Shown here in pieces: positions 43,749 through 57,206 of a DNA stretch of 64,000 nt; the stretch's first letter is position 1, and every line of letters begins with the position of its first letter. The translations under genes and the position numbers were made by a program. The stretch spans positions 29,555,501 to 29,619,500 of the forward strand of contig CM066984.1 of the NCBI GenBank assembly GCA_033977485.1, in the 5' to 3' direction. This DNA is from Hydrangea macrophylla. Lineage: Eukaryota; Streptophyta; Magnoliopsida; Cornales; Hydrangeaceae. The notes below the pieces were generated by a model. The model was not told where the DNA came from and did not search any database. It saw only the letters and a program-made list of their open reading frames with translations.

Positions 43749-46278
43749 CACCCCCAAACCTATATTTTGCTAGTCCTCGAGCAAAAATAACAGAAAAATA
43801 AAACTACTAATAAAAATCTACTCCATTTTCGCATGGATCGCTATTGCGCTTAGCATATGCAACAAGCCTTTTAAATGTCTAGGTGTCCCCAGTCGGACGA
43901 GTGAAGTCTCATGAGGGTTCTCATCAACAAGTCACCGACAACCATCTTTATTTTATAATTTTTTTTTATTAAAAACGAAAAACATAACATTTAATGCTCC
44001 TTATTATAAAACAATGATTTGAAATAGAATAACGAACAAGAAGAAATGAAACCAAACACCCACCTACGTCATGAAAAATAATCCCAAGCACATGCATCGT
44101 ATAAATCAATAGAGTTTTTCATAAAATTGCACGTGTGCGATGTGGTAGTCAAATGAACACGCGCATGTCATGAACTTGGAATATAACTCGGATGACCATC
44201 CAACTATGCTTCGACTACGGATCTCACAATGTTAATTACACTCTCAAATGAAACACTCAGAAATAGGTGTAATTTTTCTAATATATGGGAGCAAAGGAGA
44301 TATGCTTTCAAAACAAGGAATGCTCACATATGACTCGAAAAAGTCGCATGACACGAACGAACAGTAGTCTCATGGTTAGGATGCCAACAGTCAAGAAAAA
44401 TCAATCTTTACTATGTTCTAATCCCCCTCCCATCGTTTACATATCCAAACCATGTTTTCAAGGATCAAATAGGACTTTTCAAAGGTTGTAACATAGCTCG
44501 AGCAATGAAAAATGATATAAAGGATTTGTTAGATAGTTTTAGAATGGCGTTGTAAGGCATGTTCGATTTCTTTCATTTATTCTTCTACCAATTTCATCTT
44601 TTCATTCTATTCTTTTCATAAATTTTTATTTCTTTCCTATTTTTTTCCTTTTCTTCTTTCAACCTTTTTCTTTTCCCTTTTCGTTGTTTTTGAAATGAAT
44701 ATTCATTGAATACCAAGGCAACTATCTCAAACATCATCTTGTTTTCTTCTTCTAATTAACACATCGCCTTATCACCACTAAAAGTTGATTAATCTTTTTG
44801 GTAAACTCCAAGTTGGCCAAATTGGAGCAAAAAAAAATCAATGGTGATTAAAGAAAAATGGCATTTTAACAGCTCAAAGGGGCAAACTAAGGAAATTTTT
44901 ATCATTTATTTGGATAGGTAAACAAAGAGGACCTACCATCATCTCCTATGGTCATATGGTTCTTCAACGTTTTACAACGGAAGATTATTTAGCATGGTAG
45001 CAAATATTTTAACTTGACTATCAACCAAAACAATAATAATGAGACTAAACAAAGAGTTGATGCACTATTTCAATGAAATTCAACAAACACAAAATGTATC
45101 TATAACTCTCTAAAAAGAAAAGATAGGCTCAAAAGCTCATTGGGTCTAGTTTCCACCTTGTGTTATCTAGAAATCTGAATCATATTATAGTTCACATCAA
45201 ACATGTATTCAAGCAACTACGTGCAGTACATAGGTTCGTGTGCAAATCTATGATATAAAATTACGATTTGAACGATACATATCCTGAATGTCGCATCATG
45301 ACTTCTGCAAATATTTAACTACATCTTCTCATATTTACAATTCTATAACAATTCAAGTTATTTAACAAGAAGTATCGACTCGAGATTGTAAAAACGTCGG
45401 TAACATCGTTTATTTAAGCACAAGTATCAAATTTTTTAAAAAAATCAGTGCGTGCATAATAATGTGCATGTGAGTGCATACCCCCAAACCTAAACCTTTT
45501 ATTATCCCCAATGAAACAATAAAATGAAAGAAAGGAGAGTACGTAAGGAAGGAACGACATTACCTCGATCTCGACAATCATAAGCCATGTAAACGTATAT
45601 GAATATGATGATAAAGTTCAATTGCTCCAAATGGAGCTACTAATTCACCTATCAATACTCGACAAAAGAAAATAAACAAAACAAAAGAATAGTGATAGCC
45701 AATAGAAATATATATAATGCAGACTATGGCATACTTTTTAAAAAATGAAACTAAACATAAAAGACTGGATGAAAATAAAATAAAGAACAAGGACAAACAG
45801 AACTATGAAAACTAAGAAGGACTTATTCTAAAAGGCTTAAGATAGCAAACAGAAAAGAAAAAAATAACTAACCAGGTTCGGGGGAAAGGAGGTAAGAAAA
45901 CAAAAGAGAAAACAAAAAAGAATTCTCACCTCGCGCGAGAAACCATCGTGCGCGCGAGATCCTCTCCGAGTTGAAGCTGAGGCTATTTTTAAATTTTAAA
46001 AGAAAATTTTTTTAAGGCAAAGGCTCGCGCGAGCGGGCTGCTCGGGCGAGTACCTTCGCGCGCGTGATCCCAGACGCGATCTAAAACTCAGAGTAGATAT
46101 AAAAAGTTTGAAAAATTTTCCCTAAGACAAAATCTCGTGCAAGTAGGCGGCGACTTGGTCTTTTACTCTTTTCTCTTTTTGACAACCTCGACCCCCAAAC
46201 CTGTCCAGAGAACTCTAAAATTGACCAAACACGACCAAAAAGTCTACAAAAATGAGAAAGTAGAATGATAAAAGCTTG
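43749..46278 (-). other. Non-coding 3' region of Athila-like derivative
   Basis: AT-rich, with no gene seen. PPT at 43749-43761; a second PPT-like AGGTTTGGGGG (minus) at 45481-45491 behind CATTGGGGATAAT; a third at 46192-46202. GC palindromes such as CTCGCGCGAG lie at 45928-45962 and 46020-46080. Patches match 30090-32450. Confidence 0.65.
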
Positions 46279-46283
46279 GGTTG

Positions 46284-49200
46284 TGTGGACACGCGGAATT
46301 CCCACTTCGTGTTTGTTTGAAATTGTTTTTGGAAGGAAAGGAAAAGGTAGGTCTTTCGAAAACAGATACAGAGTCGCCACTTGGTCTTTAAGGAACCAAG
46401 AAACCTAATTTGACTCACCCAAATGGATAAAGGGCACCGGCCTTTCATAACCAAAGAACTTGGCTCGGGGTTTTGATACGAGAGAGGAAGGAGCGTTTGT
46501 CATGACTAAAACACCCTCAACTCGCCCCGTCTCTCGACGGGCCTAAATTAGCATCCAAATAATCATATTTTACTATGTTTGGTTCGACAATTAATACTAT
46601 GATAGTATATTACATCACATAAGAAACTTGAAATGGAAGATCAAAAGATAAGATATCATTCATAAGATCTAAGCCAAATATCACATAGTTCGAAAGTGGA
46701 AGATCACACAAACAAACCTAAGAAAAATTGTCTAATCACATATCAAGTAATCAAGTTTTCCTAGTCTAGAAAAGGGACATGAATTGTTATTGAAACAAAT
46801 AAAACAAAGAAATCAAAAATATGCTTAGCAAGCTAGTATGATGCATGTTGATCTTTGAGAAAAGAAGACCTCTCAATCCCCGGGACGGATGAGAAAGGAA
46901 GATTAGATCAAGGGGGAGCATGAACGTGTGATCAAGTTCATTCCTTATGATCTTCTTAGATTAGGGGTCACAAAAGCCCCAAATCTTGCATGGATGCAAT
47001 GTATGATCCTAGAATATGCAAAGGTTGTAGTGTGCTTGTGTACATAGACTTTCTAAAGTGACTTAGAAGTCTAAAATATACATGGATGCATGAAGGAAAC
47101 CATCATGGGATATGTAAAAATGTAGTATGGACTACTTCCTAAGATATGAACAAATTTGGAGTGCATGTAAGCATCAAATCAAAGAATGAAAGTAAAAGAG
47201 TGCTTGCTGTGAATAGTGGACAGAACTGTGACTTGATCTTGTGGAAGATGGGAAGCAGGGTTAGGAATGTTTTCAATGCATGATTTTTTATAGAGACAAT
47301 TCTTATTGTCTCTAGAACACAAATCAAAAAGATAATCCTCAATAACTATTACATATTGAGAGAAATCATATAAATAATAGAGGTTACTGAGAAACAGAGT
47401 TTCTATTGTCGACTGAAATGTTAAAAAATCTTAGAAAATGAACACAAGAGATCTAGAGGCCCATATTATACATAAAGTTTTCTAAGACATTGAAGTTTAA
47501 GGAAAAAATAAGTTGGGACCACTCTTTTTGGAAAAGGTTTCTGAAATGCAAGTTGAAAGTCAACCAAGCTGCTGTGATAGTAAAAACAGAATGTTTGGAA
47601 GGAATGTTTGGACAAAAATGGACCCCTTTCAACTGCTTTCAAGTCAAGCCAAAAATCATGGGTGTTCTACAATGAGTTAAGAAGACTTTCCAAGTGGTCT
47701 CATGTTAATACTTTGAGTATTGAGTTCTAAAGAAATCTTTGAACTCAGATTGTTCACTGTTTTGAAGGTTTTGGAAAGAACTATGGTTTTATTTTTTTGA
47801 AATCAAAATGAGGGGTTTAAAGGAGGGAGGGGGGGGGTTTGAAATAGAGGTTTTAAAAGTATATTTTTAGCACTTAAATGGAGATTTTGACCACTTGAAA
47901 TATCAACATTTGAACTCATATCAAGGACCTCCAAGATTGTTGGAGACATTATTTTATTTTGGAAATAACCTCAAGAATACATGGGGATGTATTGAGGTTG
48001 TAATTATTATCTATCAAACATGTTTTTGAGGTCAAGAGTTACTATCCATAAGGATTCACTCACCTCAAACTTCATGTTTTTGAGGTTTAGACGATGATGA
48101 ACTAGTAACTAAACAAGAAAAAAGAAAAAGAAATGAGATAAGAGGAGATGAACATCAAAGTAAATAAACAAGTATATAGCAATCAATAGATGATATTCAT
48201 GATGATTTTGGACTTGTAGCTTGGTGTTTCACTCATATATGCAGACTTTGGACATGGAAGAAGCTTCCCCTCTCTTAAATGCTCACTAAAATGGTAGTTG
48301 GGTGTATTGAAAGTGAAGTAAATAGAAGTAATGAAGTAAAAAAAAAAGTTTAGAACTCACTCTCTTGTTTGAAAATCAAAGAAGGAAGCTTCTTTTCTCT
48401 CTACTCTAACTTTATCTCTACAACTTTCTCTCTAAAACTTTTCAAAGCTTGCATTTGACAACCCCAAAATGAGAAGTCAAGGGGGGTTTTTATAGGCCAT
48501 TTGGGGGTGGTTTTGGGGTTTTAGATGTACTCCCATTGGTCCCAAACAACTGAAAATATAGAGCTACGTCGTTTTGGTTTTTAATTAATCAAAATGGACC
48601 CCCAAAAGAAATTGCAAAAATGGATTGTTCAGGAGTAAAGTGCTGCGGTGGCACTAGGCTTGTGCTATGGCAGCAGTGGGACAGTGCCGCGGCGGCACTG
48701 CTCCTCATTCGTTCAGATAATTCTTTTAGGCCCCTAGAGGTCCCGGTATTTGTGAAAAGTCCTTATTTCGTCCGAAATTCACAGAAAATGCATACAAACT
48801 CCAAACTGAGCTTATGATATACAGCTGGAAAGCTAATGGAGTTTATTTTCCATAAATAATAGTTTGTAGATAGGTCACTTTGAAAAGTTTTGCGGTATTT
48901 GTGATAAAATCCGATTTGATCGCCTTTTTCACCTTTGAAAGTTCATAATAAATTCATTTTAAATCCAGGAATTATGTGCGATATACCGTTAGAAAGCTAT
49001 TGACTGCTAGTATCTATGAAAAATGTTTGAAAAATGATACGGCACTCTGGTTTTAAAGTCAATTTTTAGGTCAAATCGGTCAAACCGGGATTTCCAGGAA
49101 GTTCTTGGAAATTCTGGGAACTCCCAGGAGCTGACGTTTTCATCCGATTTTCTTTTTAAACTCATTTTAATACTTTTCTCATGATCTAGAATGATCTCGA

Positions 49201-49577
49201 AACTTTTTGGCAAATTTGGATGATTTCGATCAAACCTTGGTCAAACTTTGTCAAACCTTGGTCAAACCGGTCAACGGGGACTTTCCGGAAACTTCCAGGA
49301 CTTCTGGGGGATCTCTGGGAGCTGGCGATTTCTTCTGATTTTTCTTGAAAACTCATTTTTAGTAATGTTTTTATAACGTAGCATGTTTCTAGAACGTTCG
49401 GTCCAAATTTGGGAGTGTTCGGGCTTTCAGGGGCATCTTGGTCATTTGTACCACTTTCTGAGCATTTTGAGAGATAGGATTAACTTGTATGAGTCCTTTT
49501 TGAGTCTTTTCGATCATTTTGAATCACCAAGCTATGGGTCTCCTAAATCTGATAGCCGACAAAATGGGGTGTCTACA
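46284..49577 (-). mobile_element. Nested 3.3-kb LTR-like insertion, probably a solo LTR of a large gypsy element
   Basis: Flanked by GGTTG on both sides (46279-46283, 49578-49582) and bounded by TG and CA. On the minus strand it starts TGTAGACACCCCATTTTG and has TATA CCTATAAAAACC (48485-48496). No coding sequence is seen. Near its 3' end the minus strand reads AGTGGCGACTCTG (46369-46381), a PBS-like motif known from Ogre/Tat elements. The alternative reading is therefore an LTR 46382-49577 followed by about 100 bp of internal leader. A direct repeat (about 49077-49170 and 49258-49350) with TTCCAGGA motifs lies near the right end. Confidence 0.65.
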
Positions 49578-49636
49578 GGTTGCCTCCTAAGAAGCGCTAT
49601 CGTTACGTCTTCACCTAGAGCGTTCTAGCTCAAGAC

Positions 49637-50419
49637 TTATAGAGGCCGTAAATCGAAATTTGTACTGTTGAAGGCATTAGGGAGACTCCGGTGGAAAATA
49701 GAAATTTTGTCATTATTTTTTAACTTGATCAACAGTTCTCCTTGATCATGTTCAAATCGGTTTCTCACCTTCCGAGTAAATTCTTCATTAGGATCCAGAT
49801 TATTCAAATTCGTCCGCTCATTACTAAAAATATTGTCTTCCTTACCCATATTTATTTCTTCATTAGGTTCATTAGTTTGACTAACCTTACTATCTGCCTC
49901 ACATAGATAATCATTGTCATTGGAAGGTTGATCAACAGCATTAAAAATGTTTAATTTTAGGTTCATATTTCTAAACGGCACTTTCATTACCCCTGCTCGA
50001 TAGTTAACGCACGCATTAGCAGTTGCCAAGAATGGAGGACCAAGAATGACAGGAGTATGTCTCCTAGCATCTGGCACATGTTCGGTGTCAAGGACCATCA
50101 AATCGATGGGGTAGTAACATTTATCAATTTTTACCAAGACATCATCGACGATTCCTCTAGGTATTTTAATAGAATAATCTGCTAATTGTATGGTAGCAGC
50201 CATGGGCTTAAGCTCACCTAGACCTAATTGTTTTTAAATCGTGTATGGCAGGAGATTCACACTTGCTCCTAGGTCAAGTAGAGCCGAATGAATTAAAGTG
50301 TCACCTATGACACATGATATCGTTGGTGTACCGGGATCCTTATACTTCGGAGGAGCGTGTTGGAAGTTCGAACTTACTTTTTCGGTGAGGAAGACCTTTT
50401 TCAGAGTATAACTACACAA
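49637..50419 (-). pseudogene. Athila-like protease region
   Basis: Frame 50419-50234 ends ALLDLGASVNLLPYTI, where the catalytic triplet reads DLG rather than DTG/DSG. After one TAA the frame 50203-49637 continues with VILGPPFLATANACVN, the conserved downstream protease motif. The rest is acidic linker normally leading into RT, which is missing. The product would process the gag polyprotein. Confidence 0.78.
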
Positions 50420-50667
50420 CTTGCGCTTTTGAGTACATAGGTCTTTTAGACATTTAGCATAAGCAGGAATTTATTTTATAGCGTCGAGGGATGAGATATT
50501 GATTTTCACTTGTTTAAACACCTCAAGTATATCTTCAGTTTTCAACCCCTTCTTTTAAAACTGCGACAATTTCTCAATATTTTGTTGAAAGGGCATTTTC
50601 AGAATATAATTAGTTGTGGTTCATTTTCTTTCCTAATTTTACTCGTGTCCCCACCCTTCTCTTGATT

Positions 50668-52223
50668 CTAATTAATGTGCACCTCTTTCTCACTCTCATT
50701 CAGACTTTCTATCACTTCCTCCTCTCTTGTAGTCATCCTAGTTGAGATGGCATTTACTTGCTCACTAGAACCCCCACTCTCGTATTGCCCCCTAGGGTTT
50801 TGAATAGGTTGACTAGGCAACTTACCCTCATTTCTACGACTCACCGTGGTAGCTATTTGACCCATTTGGGACTTGAGCTTAGCAATGGATTATGTGTGAG
50901 AGTGCACTATTTGCGCTTGTGCCTGCACTTGTATTTTGATAGTCTTACGGGACGCCAACACCTTTCCTCAAAAGTGTTAACCCTTGGAGGGTTAGGGTTA
51001 GGAAGGGGGGTGTTGGTATTGGCTATGTTGAAATTGGGGTCGATAAGTATTAGGAAAATTAGTCGTCCTAGGAATATAACTATTTTGCATAAATTATTGA
51101 ATAGAATTTATGTGTTGCTCGACAAACTCTGGGAATTGAGAAGCAGAAGGACATGCGGAAATATTATGAGAAGGTTCAGAACACAATGCACACACTTCGA
51201 AAGGAGGTGGACTGGGCATATAGCTCATCCTCATGAGTTGGTCAAGTTTTCTAGGTAGTTCTTGTACTTTGATTGTATTACTTGACTCAGAATGCTCCTC
51301 TCGCTTGGGTTTTGGGGGAAGACACCCCTCAGGACGAACTGACACAGCTTGGTGCATCGAGTTTTCGTTTAACGTTTTAAAAATTTTCCATGCCTCGTCG
51401 TCGCTTTTGTATAGGAAGGTACCTATACAAAAGGCATCGATGGTATTACGTAGTAAGGGAACAAGTCCCTCGTAGAAGACCTGTACTTTCCACTTGGGAA
51501 TTTGATGATATGGGCAAGAGTGCAATAATTCCTTAAATTGTTCCCAAGTGTCATAGAGTCAAAGTTTGTTATAGATTTTCTTATTTAATTAGTTCTTGTG
51601 ATGGGGAAAAACTTTTGTAAAAATGCGGTATGTAATGCTTCCCATGTCTTAATAGTGTGTGGCTCAAGCGATTGGAGCCAATACTTAGCTTTATCTTTTA
51701 AAGAGAATGGAAAGAGCCGCAATTTTAATTCATCATCTGTTAGATTATGGAATGTAGAGCATATGTCTTGGAAATCCCATAAATGCTGATAAAGATCTTC
51801 TTTAATGCGGCCATGGAATGAAGGGAGTAACGCGATGGTAGATGACTTTATCTCAAAGTGAGATGTCGTCACCTCCGGTAATTCGATAACTTCTTGTGGT
51901 GTATATGCCGTAGGAGTGAAATAATCTTTAAGTGGAGGAGGTGGAGGTATATTTGGATTATTTCCATTATTTCTGTTATTCTCGTTATTTTTAATGTCGA
52001 CCATTGGAATAGGTTGGATGTTAATGACGCGTGGTTTCTTTTGTCTTTTAAGGGTACTTTGTATTTCAGACTCAAATAAAGATGACGGTTCAAGTGTCGA
52101 ATCGTCGTCTTGCATCAATCGAGCTATAGAAGCTTGAGTTGAGGACCTAAAGACTTTAAGGGTACGTTCAATTTCAGGGTTGAAAGAATGTAAAGCGGGT
52201 TTACTTGAATGCGTACCAAACAT
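50668..52223 (-). pseudogene. gag: Athila-like gag
   Basis: Starts at ATG 52223 (MFGTHSSKPALHSFN). The retrotrans_gag core is around LKLRLFPFSLKDKAKYWLQSL (52223-51585, 212 codons). After a stop and shift, 51525-51094 carries the CX2CX4HX4C knuckle in CALCSEPSHNISACP, and 50865-50668 holds NEGKLPSQP, typical of Athila gag tails. A few stops break an otherwise readable gag of about 500 codons. Confidence 0.82.
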
Positions 52224-52690
52224 AAACTAAACAAAAGAAACTAAAACAACGACTGACTCACAAATACAAAAAGTAATCATGCAAATAAGATGATAAGCAC
52301 ACAACTACTATGATGCATGAAAGTTATCCTGGTATGCAATGATTCGCGTCAAAGCCTAGTGCCCCGAGTTTCCTAGCGAATGTAGTGCTCACTCCACACC
52401 TAACCTAATGCAATTAATTGTGTCTCAGCGCCCTGAATTACAGTGGTTTGATCCGAAATATTTAAGGAAGCGATTAGCTTGAATATTACTTTTTTTTCTT
52501 TGTTTCGCGTAAACTCCTTTGATGTGCAAAGCTTTTCTACTCCGAAACATTAGAATATGATAACTCGAGAAACTACAAAATAAAAGGAAAAGTTCGTGAC
52601 TCAAAATAAAAAAAAATAAGAAAAAGAAAACCTAATCTAATATTTACGAATTAACTAAACTAAGATTCTAAAACTAAAAGTGGTAATTTG

Positions 52691-52711
52691 CAATCCCCGA
52701 CAACGGCGCCA
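52691..52711 (-). other. Primer-binding site of Athila-like derivative
   Basis: Minus TGGCGCCGTTGTCGGGGATT, the Athila PBS (tRNA-Asp type) with one change, a few bases inside the 5' LTR. Confidence 0.88.
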
Positions 52712-52716
52712 AAAAT

Positions 52717-54052
52717 TAATCTTGTCAAAATCAAGACAAAAAGTATACTTTACTTTCTAAGGATTTATAGTGTGGAAGTAAAGGTTGAACCCACAGAGAT
52801 TGAATTACTAAAGCACTTTAATTTTAATACCTAAATCTAATTAATTAAGAAAATGGTAATTTGATTTTGATTTTGATTTAAACTAAGAATGATAAAAATA
52901 AATCTAAATTATGAAAGCAATTAAAAGTTGTTTTAAATGATATTTAAAGTGAACCTAGGGTTGCAAATCCACCACTAGCTTAATAATAAGGGTATCTATG
53001 CATTCAATTAGCTTATTATGTTGGAAGATAATGGGGAATTGTAGCTACAAGCCCAATTCCTCCATCAAGAAGATAACTATGATTCAAGCATCAACATAAT
53101 TCATCTTCAGTTGGCACGGATTATCTCACACTAAACTAGGGTTGTGGCACAATCCGTCTTTCCTAGGCATGAACTATTCGGCTACTTGATATCACAATTC
53201 AGTTAAGCACCATTACATGTAAATACTCCATACAAGCACAACACATATAGATCATTGAGCACATCACATCCAAAATAGATCTAAGACAAGAATATATTTT
53301 GAAAGCAATGATTTAATCAATCGAAGTACGATTTTATTATGAAAAATCCTCTAAACATGTAATCATCATCCATACATAATAAAACTAAAAGAAAAATATA
53401 AAATACACCCTATTACTTGACTAGTGTTTCATTGAAACCCTAGATCTTGGTCTAAGCGACCATAGAATCAAGGGTTGGCAAAAAGTTGATGGAGGAGGCC
53501 ATGGGAAACCTTGGTCTTCTTCTTCTTTTCCTTGCTTCTTCCTCTTTAATGGCTGAAGTTTTTATTGTATATGGATGTATCTAATGTCGTGTAATGATGT
53601 GTAGCCTCAAAATTGATTTACATATGATATATATAGTTTTTGGAAGAATTAGGAAGCTTTCCTAAACCAAATCGCACTAAAACTGCTATAAATTATATTC
53701 TGGACGTAATTGGGCAGTTTTGTTTGCGTGGGTATCTTTAGTACATAGAAATACGCATTTTTAGTTTTTTATACAGATCATGCGAGCGGGCCGTGTGAGA
53801 GCGATTTTGGGAGGTTGCGCGAGCAAGCCGCACGAGTGATAGAGTGGAATGTCCCGCGAGCAGGCCGCTCGCGCAAGTTGGCTTTTTCTACTTCTTTTAG
53901 TCTATTTTTGCACACCATTTATCCTGGAACTACTATTATCTTCCAAAACCTACTAGAAAATAGTAAATAAAGCAAAAATGCACAAAACGGGACAAATAGT
54001 ACTAACAAATGTGAATTAAGGTGTGTAATTAGGACTTGTTCACTCCCGATCA
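52717..54052 (-). repeat. 5' LTR of Athila-like derivative (1336 bp)
   Basis: Ends CCCGATCA at 54052; the left terminus reads TAATC for TGATC. CG palindromes lie at 53777-53880 and TATA on the minus strand at about 53627. It is full length, unlike the deleted partner. Confidence 0.88.
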
Positions 54053-54057
54053 TCCAG

Positions 54058-57000
54058 GCAAGAAGATTTAAAGGACTACATGGGGACATTAGGGGGCGAA
54101 TGGATACGCCCTGGCTACCATCGTATTTAGAAGTGTTAGACGTAGCCTTGATTACGGAATGAGGTGTGTTATCATTGGGGCAAAGTCCATAATTCAAAAT
54201 GTTGAAAGTTAGTTAATTTTAAGGACAGGGAAATTCTAAAAGATAGAGCTTGGGGAATTCACCAGGAAGTGGGGGCAACAAACTCAAGTGTCAAACTTGT
54301 GGTAAGTATTATGGGGAGTGTGCAATATGTCTCCTAAGATAAAGTACTACTCTGAGGCTAAGGCATAGATGATAGTGGGATAAGGTGTTATTCACGTGGT
54401 GACCTGGGGCATCAGGAATGCAATTGTCCTAAGAGGAAGCAAGGAAGTTCTAGCACATTTGTGGGAAGTGCACCAAGTCAGAGGTCACCTCAGTAGTAAT
54501 CCCAAGGGAAGGAGCAATGATAAGGAAGGTATTTCTAGTTGAAGCCTACGGAGACTAGTACGACCTATTTGCACGTGACCTACAAATGTGTTGTTAGATT
54601 TGTGGTCAGCCCATTCTTTCGTATCATAGCTATTTACTAGACATGTAGCCAAATCCTTAGAATTACTAGATTTCTATTTATCCATTGCACTTTTATCAGG
54701 AGCTCCACTAGTAAATTCAAGTGTCTTTAAAGCTTGTGGTATTGATGTGACTGGTAGGGGTATGACTACTGATTTAGTGTGGTTAGTTATCTAACACTTT
54801 GATGTTATTTTGGGAATGGATTGGCTATCTGCAAATCATGCTATTATTGACTGTGAGAATAAGAGAATAATATTCCAAATACTGAATCAAGATGTGTTAG
54901 CTTCCAAGGGATAGGTGTAGTATCACCACCATATTTGGTGTCAACCATTAAGGCTTATCGTTTATTGAAAAAAGGTTGTTAAGGCTTCTTATGTAGTATA
55001 CTCAATGTTAGAAAAAATAAAATTAGAAGATATACCTATGGTCAAAGAATTTTTAGATGTCTTCCCAGAAGGTTCGTTGACCATGTTGATTGAGAGGAAA
55101 ATTGAGTTTGGGATAGATGTGATGCCGAAAACTCAACCAATTTCATGGGCATAGTATATAATGGCTTCGGTAGAGTTAAAGGAGTTGAAGATTCAGTTGC
55201 AAAAAGTTACTTGATAAGGGGTTTATTCTGCCTAATGTATTGCCATGAGGTGCATCAGTTTTATCTATGAAGAAGAAAGACGGAACCATGCAATTGTACA
55301 TCAACTACCGGGAGATCAACAAGGTGACCATAAAGAACAAGTATCTATTGCCATATATTGATGAATTTTTTGGCCAACTACAAGGGGCGCAAGTCTTTTC
55401 TAAGATTGATTTGAGGTCGGGGTATCACCAGTAGAAAGTTAAAGCAGAAGAAGTTGAGAAGACAACTTTTAAGACTCGGTATAGGAAATACGAGTTTCTT
55501 GTTATGTCATTTGGATTCATGAATGCACCAGCCTTCAAGACTTATTTCTTGATGATATCTTAATATATTCTAGAAGTCAGGAAGAACACGAGTGACACTT
55601 GAGGATTGTTTTGCAACGACTCAGAGAAAAGCAGTTATTTGAGAAGCTCAAGAAAAGTGAATTTTTGTTGAAAACTATTACCTTTCTTAGACACGCGATC
55701 TCAAGATGGTGTCTCTGTGGATCCACAGAAAATAGAAGCTATTAAGAATTGGTCGAGACTGAAAAATGTTTTTTAGGTTTAGAGCTTTCGGGGTAATCGA
55801 GTTACTATAGAAGATTTGTTCAAGACTTCTTTAGAATCGCGATTCTAATGGCTCAATTGATGAAGAAAGATGTACAATTTGGGTGGAATAAAGAATGTAA
55901 AGATTTGACTTTGCACCGATATTGGCTATTCTATCAGGTACTAGAGATTTCAGTATATACAATGATGCTTATCATTAGGGTCTAGGATGTGTTCTGATGT
56001 AAAAGGGTAAAGTGATAGCTTATGCATCGAGGCAGTTACGGACGTATGAGAAGAATTATCCAACCCACGATTGGAGTTAGGGGCTATAATCTTTGCATTG
56101 AAGATTTGGCTTCAATATTTGTACGAGGAAATATTCACCGATCATAAGAGTTTAAAATATTTGTTTACCCAAAGGGAGCTGAACATGGGACAAAGAAGAT
56201 GGCTTAAACTAATGAATGATTATGATTTAAAGATTCAATACCATTTGGGTAAAGGTAATGTGGTTGCCCATGCTTTGAGCCAGAAGTGATCGAAAAGCAT
56301 AGTTTATTCTTTAACAGGCTAGGAAAAGTTATTGAAGGAATTTGATCAGTTGGAACTTGAAGTAGTTCCCAGAATTCAAGGTGGTTTACTAGCGGCTATC
56401 ATAGCATAACCGAGTTTGATTGATGAAATCAAGGTAAGTCAGCTTTTGGACCCAAATTTCAAGAAGATAATTGAAGAATTACTTGAGTGTAAACGGCTAG
56501 AATTCAGTTTCCAAGATAACGTGTTGAGGTACATTAATCGGTTATGTGTTCCTAACATTGGGGCTATTAAAGATAAGATTCTAGAAAAAGCTCACAATAC
56601 AAGGTATTCTGTACATCCGGGAGGTACCATGATGTATAGGGATTTGCGAGAGGTACATTTGTGGAGTGGTATAAAGCGGGAAGTCGCAGAATTTATAGCT
56701 AAACGTACAACTTGTCAATGAGTAAAACTAGAACATTAGCGATCTACCGAAGAGTTACAACCATTAGAGATACCAAAATGGAAATGGGAGCATATCACGA
56801 TGGATTTTGTATTAGGTTTCCCGCGTTCTCCTAAGTTTAATGATAATTTGGGTGATCGTTAACTAGTTGACTAAGTCAGCCCATTTCTTGCCAATCAAAA
56901 TTCATTATTCGACAAAGTTAGTTGAGCTTTACGTTAGAAAAGTGAGCTAATATCCATTGTGTCAGAATAGGACACACGGTTTGTGTCTAGGTTTTAGGAA

Positions 57001-57201
57001 AGTTTGCAAAAGGCAATAGGGATGAACTTGTACTTTATCACGACTTTTCATCCTCAGATGGACGGCTAATCCGAGCTAGTTATTTAGATTTTGGAGGATA
57101 TGGTTCGAGGTTGTGTTATGGATTTTAGATCAGATTGGGAAACCCACTTTCCATTGGTAGAATTCTCCTATATTAATAGTTTTTAGACGAGTATTGGGTT
57201 G
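54058..57201 (+). pseudogene. pol: Chromovirus-like gag 3' part, protease, RT, RNase H, integrase N-part
   Basis: Heavily decayed but recognisable by patches. These include CQTCGKYYGEC-type knuckle remains (about 54290); protease downstream VILGMDWLS-like sequence (about 54810); RT with a MKKKDGT-like block (55266), a YREINK-like stretch and LDDILIYSRSQEEH (about 55550). RNase H lies at 56071-56289 ([34 protein letters not shown]). The integrase zinc finger is at 56416-56721, followed by ITMDFVLGFPRS and MDG..SELVI..LEDMVRGCV of the DDE core. The solo LTR at 57207 interrupts it. Confidence 0.78.
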
Positions 57202-57206
57202 GTGCC

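Larger units (their letters stand above)
42747..54052 (-). mobile_element. Athila-like gag-pro deletion derivative (minus), nested in chromovirus gag
   Basis: LTRs 42747-43748 and 52717-54052; TSD TCCAA (42742-42746) and TCCAG (54053-54057). PPT AGGTTTGGGGGTG adjoins the 3' LTR at 43749, and the PBS lies at 52691-52711. It encodes gag and protease only: directly beyond the protease frame, 49583-49616 matches the last residues of integrase as seen at 37530-37560, so RT, RNase H and most of integrase are deleted. It contains a 3.3-kb nested LTR-like insertion (46284-49577). Confidence 0.87.

Noticed and set aside
46284..49577. DNA transposon with TIRs TGTGGACAC / TGTAGACAC
   Set aside because: The inverted ends are only about 9 bp, begin TG and end CA, the TSD is 5 bp and the sequence has an LTR-type promoter, so an LTR origin is more likely.
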